Shown here in pieces: positions 7,204-14,638 of a stretch of 23,318 nt of DNA. The notes under the pieces are model-generated. The model made no database searches. It saw only the letters and a program-made list of their open reading frames with translations, and was not told where the DNA came from. The stretch is taken from NCBI GenBank assembly GCA_937900215.1, contig CALCFH010000036.1:1-23318 (forward strand). The letters run 5' to 3'. The stretch's first letter is position 1. Each line of letters opens with the position of its first letter. This stretch comes from an uncultured Cryomorphaceae bacterium. GTDB lineage: Bacteria > Bacteroidota > Bacteroidia > Flavobacteriales > Schleiferiaceae. The position numbers and the translations under genes are program-made.

Positions 7204-8522
7204 TTAAAAATAAGCTTGAGAATGTCGTTTCCATTCACCAAAAGCACCAAGCCTAGAAGTAGTATAAATCCAAGCATTTGTGCATATTCCAAGACCTTTT
7301 GAGGAGCGGGTTTGCCAGAAATCATTTCCCAAATGGTAAAGACCACATGGCCTCCATCCAATGCCGGAATGGGAAGAATATTCAAGAATGCAAGCATAAT
7401 GCTCAGAAAAGCCGTGAAACCCCAAAACCTCTGCCAGTTCCAAACCGTATCAAACTGATTGGCAATCATGATAAATCCACCTACCTCTTTGTAGGCTTCT
7501 GTTTTCGGATTTAAGATTATTTTAAATTGGCGGATGTAGTCGGTTAATACTTTCGCTGATTTTGCTACACCGGCTGGAATAGATTCAAAGAAAGTGTATT
7601 CACGCGTAGATACTTTAAGGTAATCTCCTGCACCAGATGGCATTACGCCAACCTTTCCGTGCATAGGCACTTCCACCTGTAAAGCTATAAGTTTACCCTC
7701 TCTCATTACTCCAAACTCTACAGTACTACCTGCATATTTTGGTATAGAATCGTAGAACTCATCGAAATAGAACATCGGCTTGCCATTTAGGCTTACCAGA
7801 CTGTCTTTGATTTGCATGCCTCCTATGGCAGCCGTAGAAGAGTCAGTAAAGCTTCCGACTACATAAGGAAAACGCGGATTAATAAATTGGCCTTTGCTCT
7901 GAATTACCGACTTCACATCTTCTTCACCAAACTGCAAGTCCACCGATTTTCCTTGTCTTTCAACAACAACGGTTCCTTCTTGATTTAAGACTACTTCCAG
8001 TGGGATTTCGCCAAAATTCTCTATTTCCTTACCATTAACGCTCAGTACTTTATCTCCATTTCTAAAACCCATTCCCCATGCCGCATCCGAAACGGAAACC
8101 CCATATTTTACATCCTTGTTTGCGATATAGGCTTCCCCATAATAGGCCAACATTCCTGCATAAATAACAAAGGCCAAAATCACGTTTACCGTAACACCTC
8201 CCAACATGATAATCAAACGCTGCCATGCTGGCTTGGCTCTAAACTCCCAAGGCTGAGGCTCGCCCTTTAATTGCTCGGTATCCATAGATTCGTCTACCAT
8301 TCCCGCAATTTTCACATATCCGCCTAAAGGAAGCCAACCAATGCCGTACTCTGTATCGCCAATTTTTTTCTTAACTAAGGAAAAATATGGATCGAAAAAG
8401 AGGTAAAATTTCTCAACTCGGGTTTTAAAAATCCTTGCCGGAATGAAGTGTCCTAGCTCGTGAAGAACAATTAATAATGAAAGGCTCAGAATAAATTGAG
8501 ATACTTGAATAAGTAGATCCAT
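7200..8522 (-). CDS. rseP: RIP metalloprotease RseP (site-2 protease)
   Basis: This 440-residue inner-membrane zinc protease has the active-site motif H21-E22-L23-G24-H25 in the first transmembrane helix and the third zinc ligand in the LDGGH motif (D389) near the C-terminus. Two PDZ-like segments lie between (about residues 125-200 and 205-285). RseP-type enzymes cut membrane-bound anti-sigma factors and remnant signal peptides inside the bilayer. Length and layout are normal. It is transcribed leftwards and coupled to the alkylation-repair gene by a TTGA stop/start overlap. A perfect -7 box lies 21 bases upstream. Confidence 0.95.
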   Translation of the reverse strand: MDLLIQVSQFILSLSLLIVLHELGHFIPARIFKTRVEKFYLFFDPYFSLVKKKIGDTEYGIGWLPLGGYVKIAGMVDESMDTEQLKGEPQPWEFRAKPAWQRLIIMLGGVTVNVILAFVIYAGMLAYYGEAYIANKDVKYGVSVSDAAWGMGFRNGDKVLSVNGKEIENFGEIPLEVVLNQEGTVVVERQGKSVDLQFGEEDVKSVIQSKGQFINPRFPYVVGSFTDSSTAAIGGMQIKDSLVSLNGKPMFYFDEFYDSIPKYAGSTVEFGVMREGKLIALQVEVPMHGKVGVMPSGAGDYLKVSTREYTFFESIPAGVAKSAKVLTDYIRQFKIILNPKTEAYKEVGGFIMIANQFDTVWNWQRFWGFTAFLSIMLAFLNILPIPALDGGHVVFTIWEMISGKPAPQKVLEYAQMLGFILLLGLVLLVNGNDILKLIFN

Positions 8523-8543
8523 ACTATTGGTTTAGATGCCGTG

Positions 8544-8551
8544 CAAAAATA
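8544..8551 (-). promoter_or_regulatory. -7 box of rseP promoter
   Basis: The minus strand reads TATTTTTG, a perfect TAnnTTTG match, ending 21 bases before the rseP ATG. A TTTG (plus-strand CAAA at 8576-8579) lies 24 bases upstream, slightly more than the usual 17-23. Confidence 0.55.
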
Positions 8552-8637
8552 GACGGCTTTCTCTTGAATAAAGTTCAAAGAACTGGTAAATGTTTAGCCA
8601 AAGAAGACTTTCTGAAATAGTGGCCTTTTTGCCAATG

Positions 8638-8645
8638 TATATTTG
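8638..8645 (+). promoter_or_regulatory. -7 box of the 8651 gene, near-leaderless layout
   Basis: TATATTTG, a perfect TAnnTTTG, is followed by CCCCC and then the ATG at 8651. Transcription normally starts about 4-7 bases after the box, so the mRNA should begin at or next to the start codon. The same spacing is seen before ssb. Confidence 0.6.
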
Positions 8646-8650
8646 CCCCC

Positions 8651-10309
8651 ATGCAGTCCATTTTTGCCTTTCTTTTTTTTCTTATTGCGCACTGCCTGAG
8701 CGCTCAGCCTAAGGAGGTACATGTGTACATTGATTTTGAAAAGAGCAAAGATGCCTTGGTTGGAAGAATTGAATTTCTTGGGCTAGAATCTGGAAATCAT
8801 TATGTTAATACTCAGGCTTGCTCGATAACGAAGGCTTTTATTTACCGCAAAAATCTCAAATCTGTCGTTCCCCCTCAAGAAGGTCCGTCGGCCTTTTACG
8901 CTCTGCCAAGCTCGTACGATCGCCTGGTGCTTTTTTTTGAATACAAAACCTCCGAAAAAATTTCATCTCTTCTCAAAGATGGAATCGAATTCGGAGTGGC
9001 CCAAGCGCTTCTTCCGGTTCCTATTTATTCAAAGGCAAACTGCCCTATTAAGCTTATACTCAGTCTCGATAAAAAGGCCTTCTTTCAATACAATGAAAAA
9101 GTAGACTTTCAAGTAGAATCAGAATCTGGTACCAATACCTACTTTTTTGAAAACAGCTTAGCAACTTCTGTTTCTTCTTTGAAGTTATGGGTTGGACAAG
9201 GCAGAAAGGCTGAAAAACAAAAAGAAGAACGTCAATTAATTGAAGTTCAAAACATTGATAATTCTAAAAAGCGATTGGAATTGTTGGCTGTTCAGAGTGA
9301 GTTCAGCACTGAATTGGCTGATTGTCTACCGCCTTTGGTAGATTCAAGCTCCTTTCTAGGAATGCTTCGAGATGCGGAAATAGACTCCATTGAAAGTGGG
9401 TTTCTCAGAAATACATTCGATGCTGAAACGCTAAAGTTAAAATACCTTCATTGGAGAGCTAAACCTCTGGGCATTTGGAAGGATGCTTTTCTTCGTTGGT
9501 ATACTCAGCCCAAGAACAAATCCTATGATCTCGAAAAATTACAGGCTTCCAATTTCTATTTCTCACTGAATCCAGCTCAGAATAAAACCGACTCATTAAA
9601 TATGGGCTTGGAGGCCCGCTGGCTCTTTTTACAGTATTTAAAGCCTGTTGATCGCACAACTTTCTTCTGTCTTTCATTGCAATCTGAGGCTGAAAAACAC
9701 TGGTTTGAAAAGCTCGATAGTCTTGAAATACATATCTGGCAGCAGCTCTTTTCAGGAGGAAGTGCACCAAAAGTGGCCGTAAGCTACAGGCATGAGAAAG
9801 AAGCCGGACGATTTTACATCCTTACTCAGCAGCTCCGCACTCCTTATGCAAAATGCATTAGTCAGATCGAGATTTACACCAAAAAGAAGCAAGAGCTCAT
9901 TGATTTTCCACTGCAAGGTGAAAACGGTCAGTTTATGTTTCTATTAAACGAGGATGTGGAGCTTATTCGAGTAGATCCTTCGCGAAAGTTGCCCATCCAA
10001 TGGATTGAAAGCAAGAGTGATGTTCAACTCTTAACTCAACTAAATTTGGCCAAAGACCAGGTTGGAAGGTATGAGGCCATGGTAGGATTGCTGCAAACCA
10101 AGAATCTGCGTTTACTCTCTACCATCGTTTCCATTGGCTTAGACGACGATTGGTCTGAAATTCGAATTTTATCTCTGCGTTCTTGCGAAAGCTTGGATGC
10201 CGCAGGCTGGACAAAAGTGAAGGATGCCGTTGAAAAAATGGTGGACGATGATTCTTTTGAAAGCATCCGAACTTTAGCCCAGCTTACGCTAGACAAAAGA
10301 AACAAATAG
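8651..10309 (+). CDS. Secreted M1 aminopeptidase-like protein lacking the zinc site (putative pseudoenzyme)
   Basis: A signal peptide (about 1-18, ending CLSA) indicates export. No family is matched with certainty, but the 552 residues follow the M1 aminopeptidase plan. A beta-rich N-terminal part (20-182) ends in TYFFENSLATSVSSLKLWVG, like the M1 KTYxFE...SYLxAFxVG strand pair. A shortened helical middle (about 183-357) follows. IHIWQQLFSGGSAPKVAVSY (361-380) resembles the FxxQWxxxxGxPxLxVxY link, then come an Ig-like segment (380-445) and helical HEAT-like repeats (455-552). HEXXH with its downstream Glu, and GxMEN, are absent, so peptidase activity is unlikely. It is 10 bases upstream of the ligase-like gene, probably co-transcribed. 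Could instead be a lineage-specific secreted protein. Confidence 0.5.
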   Translation: MQSIFAFLFFLIAHCLSAQPKEVHVYIDFEKSKDALVGRIEFLGLESGNHYVNTQACSITKAFIYRKNLKSVVPPQEGPSAFYALPSSYDRLVLFFEYKTSEKISSLLKDGIEFGVAQALLPVPIYSKANCPIKLILSLDKKAFFQYNEKVDFQVESESGTNTYFFENSLATSVSSLKLWVGQGRKAEKQKEERQLIEVQNIDNSKKRLELLAVQSEFSTELADCLPPLVDSSSFLGMLRDAEIDSIESGFLRNTFDAETLKLKYLHWRAKPLGIWKDAFLRWYTQPKNKSYDLEKLQASNFYFSLNPAQNKTDSLNMGLEARWLFLQYLKPVDRTTFFCLSLQSEAEKHWFEKLDSLEIHIWQQLFSGGSAPKVAVSYRHEKEAGRFYILTQQLRTPYAKCISQIEIYTKKKQELIDFPLQGENGQFMFLLNEDVELIRVDPSRKLPIQWIESKSDVQLLTQLNLAKDQVGRYEAMVGLLQTKNLRLLSTIVSIGLDDDWSEIRILSLRSCESLDAAGWTKVKDAVEKMVDDDSFESIRTLAQLTLDKRNK

Positions 10310-10319
10310 GTTTTCTGCC

Positions 10320-11888
10320 ATGAATCCATTTGTTCACTTATTTCACCGAATAGAGCAATCGCAGCAATCTAATTTCCAGATAAATGCCATTAAAGAATAC
10401 CTCGCTGTTGCCCATCCAAACGATGCCATTTGGGCCATTTTTCTTTTAAACGGACATAAGCCCAAGCGTTGTGTCAACACGCAAAAGCTGGTAATCTGGG
10501 CTTTAGAATTTTCTGCCCTGCCTGATTGGCTGTATAGAGAATGTCATTTGGTAATTGGAGATACGGCTGAAACCTTGGCTCGCATCCTTCCTCCATCTAA
10601 ATCAACATCCAACCAAAGCTTGAGCGATTGGATGCATTTTGTGCTGCGTTTAAAGTCGGCAGAAGAAGAAGAAATAAAAGAATCCGTTCTATTGGCTTGG
10701 ATGGAATTAGACTTTTCTGAGCGCTATCTACTCAATAAATGGATGACGGCTTCCAATTCAATAAAAGTAGATCGGCGATTGTTCATTCAAGCACTATCTG
10801 ATGTTTACGGGCAATCCGAGGCAGAAATAGCCTATAGATTGAGCATGCGTTGGAGTCCTCTGGAGATCAGCCTAGACCGTCTTTTTAAGCAGGCCTTTCC
10901 AGAGGCTGTGCTTTCTAACTATCCTCCTTTTAAAGAGTACCCCATACTTCAACCATCTATTCGGAATTCTCTTTCTGTTCAAGATCTAGAATTTAGAGCT
11001 GTTGGCCAAGGCATTCGCGTACAAATGATAGTGTGTGAAGGAAAATCCTTCCTCTGGTCTGAGAATGGCGATTTTCTGTCGCCTATTTTTCCTGAATTTG
11101 ATTCGTTTTCAAGTCGGTTGCCTTTTTCATTTTCCATTGAAGGAGAGTTGATAGTTCAGGGAGAGGAGATTTTGGAAAAAAGTGCATTGGAAAGGCGAAT
11201 CCTTTTGAAAAAATCGAACAAAGCAGCTCAACGGGATTGTCCTGTAGTATTGCAGATCTATGACTTAGTAGAATGGGAAGGCGAAGCGGTGAGCGATTGG
11301 CCCGAAATAAAAAAGAGAGAACAGCTAAGAAAATATTTGGCCACTGCAGAGCTTCCATCTACAGAATGGATTGAACCCAAGCGCTTTGAAACATGGAGTC
11401 AGGCAACAGAATACCAAGCGTATGCTCAAAGTTTACATTCCACAGGACTGCGCATACAGTCTATATCTGCTTCAGGTAAAAGAGAAGAATTGGGCGTTTG
11501 GCTCAATCCGAATTACAGTATTTCAGCCATTCTCAGCTATGCCGTTAAAAACCGATTTGGACAGTTTACAGAGTTCAGCTTTTCGGTCTGGGACGAAGGT
11601 GTTTTGGTTCCCATAGGCAAAGGGCAACTCAATTTAGCTAAGGAAGAAATGAAGGCCATTGATCTCTTTGTAAAAGACAATATTCAAGAGCGCTTTGGAC
11701 CGGTACGGAGCATTGTACCGAAACTTGTTTTCGAATTGAAGTTTTCAAAAATACTTTCCTCCACAAGGCATAAATCAGGGCTTGTACTGCACGAAATACG
11801 CATAGATCGCTGGTTAATAGAAAAAGAGCCAAGCCAAGCCAGTTCATTGAAAGAACTTCAAGATCTCATAGAATTCATAGCTTCCTAA
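10320..11888 (+). CDS. ATP-dependent DNA ligase homolog with degenerate active site (putative pseudo-ligase)
   Basis: This 522-residue protein has the length and order of bacterial ATP-dependent ligases: a helical DNA-binding domain (about 1-205, with KPKRCVNTQKL, LPDWLYRE, VIGDTAETLARILPP), an adenylation-like domain (about 210-400) and an OB-fold with RFGPVRSIVPKLVFEL and STRHKSG. Catalytic residues are gone. Motif I, normally EWKWDGIR, is EFRAVGQGIR (224-233), so the AMP-accepting Lys is Arg226 at best. Motif IV EGLxLK is TGLRIQ (375-380). Motif V WKWKxDP becomes LGVWLNP (391-397). Only E274-G275-E276 of motif III is intact. The frame is open throughout. No partner exonuclease, Lhr-like helicase or endonuclease gene is adjacent. 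It may bind nicks without sealing them. Confidence 0.75.
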   Translation: MNPFVHLFHRIEQSQQSNFQINAIKEYLAVAHPNDAIWAIFLLNGHKPKRCVNTQKLVIWALEFSALPDWLYRECHLVIGDTAETLARILPPSKSTSNQSLSDWMHFVLRLKSAEEEEIKESVLLAWMELDFSERYLLNKWMTASNSIKVDRRLFIQALSDVYGQSEAEIAYRLSMRWSPLEISLDRLFKQAFPEAVLSNYPPFKEYPILQPSIRNSLSVQDLEFRAVGQGIRVQMIVCEGKSFLWSENGDFLSPIFPEFDSFSSRLPFSFSIEGELIVQGEEILEKSALERRILLKKSNKAAQRDCPVVLQIYDLVEWEGEAVSDWPEIKKREQLRKYLATAELPSTEWIEPKRFETWSQATEYQAYAQSLHSTGLRIQSISASGKREELGVWLNPNYSISAILSYAVKNRFGQFTEFSFSVWDEGVLVPIGKGQLNLAKEEMKAIDLFVKDNIQERFGPVRSIVPKLVFELKFSKILSSTRHKSGLVLHEIRIDRWLIEKEPSQASSLKELQDLIEFIAS

Positions 11889-11900
11889 TCTTAGCTGTAG

Positions 11901-11908
11901 TATCTTGG
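11901..11908 (+). promoter_or_regulatory. Candidate -7 box of the GH31 gene
   Basis: TATCTTGG matches five of the six fixed positions of TAnnTTTG. It ends 17 bases before the ATG at 11926 and overlaps the TTG at 11905, which argues against that TTG as start codon. Read-through from the ligase-like gene (stop at 11888) is also possible. Confidence 0.35.
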
Positions 11909-11925
11909 CGGCTTATCCTAAAAGC

Positions 11926-14298
11926 ATGCCTAAGATTATTCCGTTTGGAAGTGTTTCCAAAATTCAAAATATTGAAAATCATGTAGTTGTATCTGCCAAT
12001 ACTGCTACACTTTCCATTGCAGAGCACAGCAGTGGCGCCATTCATTTCAACCTACAATTCAATAGTATTGATGCTGGCGCAAGCACTTCTGCCGTAGAGA
12101 ACAAATTCTTTACGTTGCCAAAATACAAGGAGAGCAATACAGAGCTAGTCTTCACTTTTGGCGCCAATACTCTGAGCATCTCAAAGAAGGATGGATGCAT
12201 TCAATTGATAAATCAAGCAGGGCAAGTGAGCTTACTTTCTGACAGTCTAGGATTTAGCTGCGAAGGTACCGTCAGCACGGCACGCTTTGCACTGCGTGAA
12301 AACGAGCGCTTCTTTGGTTTAGGAGAGAAAACGGGTCCGTTGAACAAGCGGGGTATTCAATATCAAAATTGGAATACAGATAAGTTTGCCTACCACGAAG
12401 AAGACGATCCTTTGTACACCAGTGTGCCCTTTTATTTAGGTGAAAATGAAGGTGCTTGGTATGGCGTCTTTCTAGACAATCCTGCCCGAACCCATTTCAA
12501 TTTCGGGGCTTCCAATCATCGCTATTCCTTTGCCAAAAGCGATTCGGGAAATTTAGATCTCTATTTCTTTGGAGGAACCCATCCAGCTGAAATTGTGAGC
12601 GCCTATACCCTGCTTACGGGAAGAAGTCCGCTTCCTCCTCTATGGTCTTTGGGCTACCAACAATGCCGCTACAGCTACTATCCAGCCGAAGAATTTGAAA
12701 TACTGGCAGATACCTTTCGAAAGAAGAAAATTCCGTGTGATGTATTGTACTTCGACATACACTATATGGATGAATACAAGGTGTTTACATGGGATAAGGA
12801 GAAGTTTCCAGAGCCACATACACTCTTGAGAAAACTACACGACAAAGGCTTTAAAACGGTTGCCATCTTAGACCCTGGATTAAAGGTGGAAGAAGGATTT
12901 GAAATAGACGAAGAAGCGCAGAAATTAGGGCATTTACTCAAATATCCCGATGGAGAATTGTACACTGGGGAAGCCTGGCCAGGCGTGTGCCATTTCCCAG
13001 ATTTCAGTCGGCCCGAAACCCGTTCTTGGTGGGCTGAAAAAGTGGAAGACTTTGCCAAAGGCGGAATCGACGGACTCTGGAATGATATGAACGAGCCAGC
13101 AGTTTGGGGCAAGCACTTTCCAGACGATGTTCGATTTGATACCAATGGCAAAAGCTTTGGACATGCAGATTTGCACAACGCCTATGGAGGTTGGATGGCA
13201 GAAGCCACTTTCAATGGCCTTTCTGAAAAGAAATTCAAGCGTCCGTTTGTACTAACCCGCGCAGGATTTGCTGGCATTCAAAGACATGCAGCCATTTGGA
13301 CTGGAGACAATAGCTCAGGACCCGGACAACTTCTTCTAAGTTGTAGAATGATGTCGGCCATGGGAATTAGTGGGATGCCTTTTGTGGGAACCGATATTGG
13401 TGGATTTATTGGAGAATCTTGGAATTGGCTCTTCAGTAGATGGATTCAAGTGGGTGCCTTTCAGCCGCTTTTCAGAGGCCATACTATGGTAAATTCTGCC
13501 GATTCTGAACCCTGGAGTTTTGGAGAAGAAACCGAAGAAATCTGCAGGAACTACATAAACCTAAGATATCGCATACTTCCTTTGATCTATACGCTATTTG
13601 AAGAGCATCAACACCATGGTCTACCTCCAATGAGGCCTCTTTTCTTAGAATACCCCAACGACGATTTGGCAATGGGACGAGCATATGAGAATCAGTTCTT
13701 GCTTGGCTCTAGCCTACTTATTTGTCCCGTTGCTCAGCACTCTGGGCTTGTGAAAATATATTTACCTGAAGGACAATGGGTTGATCTATTTACAGATGAA
13801 TTACTAGAGGGCGGAAAAGAGTATATCCGTGAGCTTTCAGCCAATCGCTTGCCCGTTTTTCAGAGATTAGGTGGATTTATTCCCGCCCAGAGTCTCATTC
13901 AACACACCACAGAAGTGCCAGATAGAGAAGAATGGCACATCTATTTGGGAGCGGAGGGAAAAGCGATTCGGTACAAAGATGAAGGAGATGGATATGCACA
14001 TGCCTTAGAAGGAGCCTTTTCTAAGCGCCAAATCCATTGGAATTCTGAAGAGATCTCCATTTCTAAAAAAGAAGGAATAATGAAAGAGGGAAAGTTGCGC
14101 TTATACCTTCATAATTTCACTGGAAACACTTCGGCATTTGAAAGTGAAACCTACCGTTGGGTAGAGCCTATTTCTAATTTCGATCCCTTTTACCGAGGCA
14201 TAGACGATAGTTTGCGCATAGATGCGCTTCACTTTATAGATTTAGATCTAGACCAACTTACAGCCAAGCACATTATATCACTGAATGACAACAATTAA
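11926..14298 (+). CDS. Glycoside hydrolase family 31 alpha-glucosidase
   Basis: A 790-residue GH31 enzyme that should release alpha-D-glucose from non-reducing ends of oligosaccharides such as maltodextrins. After an N-terminal beta-sandwich (about 1-225, with ERFFGLGEKTG near 125) the (beta/alpha)8 barrel begins at WSLGYQQCRYSYY. The nucleophile is D387 in the WNDMNEP motif and the general acid is D461 in WTGDNSS. C-terminal beta domains follow (about 590-790). No signal peptide is seen, so it is probably cytoplasmic. A TTG at 11905 would add seven residues but overlaps a -7-like box; ATG 11926 is preferred. The small E-set protein downstream suggests a shared role in glycogen or starch turnover. 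Confidence 0.93.
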   Translation: MPKIIPFGSVSKIQNIENHVVVSANTATLSIAEHSSGAIHFNLQFNSIDAGASTSAVENKFFTLPKYKESNTELVFTFGANTLSISKKDGCIQLINQAGQVSLLSDSLGFSCEGTVSTARFALRENERFFGLGEKTGPLNKRGIQYQNWNTDKFAYHEEDDPLYTSVPFYLGENEGAWYGVFLDNPARTHFNFGASNHRYSFAKSDSGNLDLYFFGGTHPAEIVSAYTLLTGRSPLPPLWSLGYQQCRYSYYPAEEFEILADTFRKKKIPCDVLYFDIHYMDEYKVFTWDKEKFPEPHTLLRKLHDKGFKTVAILDPGLKVEEGFEIDEEAQKLGHLLKYPDGELYTGEAWPGVCHFPDFSRPETRSWWAEKVEDFAKGGIDGLWNDMNEPAVWGKHFPDDVRFDTNGKSFGHADLHNAYGGWMAEATFNGLSEKKFKRPFVLTRAGFAGIQRHAAIWTGDNSSGPGQLLLSCRMMSAMGISGMPFVGTDIGGFIGESWNWLFSRWIQVGAFQPLFRGHTMVNSADSEPWSFGEETEEICRNYINLRYRILPLIYTLFEEHQHHGLPPMRPLFLEYPNDDLAMGRAYENQFLLGSSLLICPVAQHSGLVKIYLPEGQWVDLFTDELLEGGKEYIRELSANRLPVFQRLGGFIPAQSLIQHTTEVPDREEWHIYLGAEGKAIRYKDEGDGYAHALEGAFSKRQIHWNSEEISISKKEGIMKEGKLRLYLHNFTGNTSAFESETYRWVEPISNFDPFYRGIDDSLRIDALHFIDLDLDQLTAKHIISLNDNN

Positions 14299-14314
14299 TT
14301 AACACAAAAGTGAG

Positions 14315-14322
14315 TAATTTTG
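14315..14322 (+). promoter_or_regulatory. -7 box of the E-set protein gene
   Basis: TAATTTTG is a perfect TAnnTTTG match, ending 19 bases before the ATG at 14342. No clear TTTG -33 element is visible upstream. Confidence 0.5.
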
Positions 14323-14341
14323 CCGCCGTAAAATTGAAACA

Positions 14342-14638
14342 ATGGCCATTAAAAAGCAGTTCTTAAAGTCGAAGCCCGTTTGTAAAGTAACTTTTGAAGT
14401 TCTTAACCCAGAGGCAGATCAAATTTTTCTTTTAGGAGAATTCAACGAATGGAATCAAACATCCCATCCAATGAATAAAATGAAAAATGGAAAACACAAG
14501 ATTGCACTCGACTTAGAAACGGAGAAAAAGTACGCCTTTAAATATTTAGTAGACGGAAAAACCTGGATGCTCGAAGAGGAAGCAGAGCAGGTGTCTAGCG
14601 GAATTGGGGCAGAACAAAATAGCCTTATCGCACTCTAA
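14342..14638 (+). CDS. Small isoamylase early-set (CBM48-like) domain protein
   Basis: This 98-residue protein is essentially one Ig-like E-set domain: KVTFEVLNPEADQIFLLGEFNEWN, a spacer, then YAFKYLVDGKTW, the pattern of the isoamylase N-terminal / AMPK-beta glycogen-binding family. The conserved LxGxFNxWN and F(K/R)YxxDG blocks are present and no enzymatic domain is attached. Such free-standing domains probably bind alpha-glucans or act as adaptors. It follows the GH31 alpha-glucosidase but has its own -7 box. Its 3' end overlaps the convergent EamA gene by 14 bases. Confidence 0.85.
   Translation: MAIKKQFLKSKPVCKVTFEVLNPEADQIFLLGEFNEWNQTSHPMNKMKNGKHKIALDLETEKKYAFKYLVDGKTWMLEEEAEQVSSGIGAEQNSLIAL

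Noticed and set aside
11905..11925. TTG start for the GH31 gene
   Set aside because: The TTG overlaps a -7-like box and adds residues without family similarity; the ATG at 11926 fits better.
12762..13178. 138-codon open frame antisense to the GH31 gene
   Set aside because: It mirrors a strongly conserved catalytic region; the peptide is low-complexity Ser/Pro/Cys-rich with no recognisable domain or promoter.
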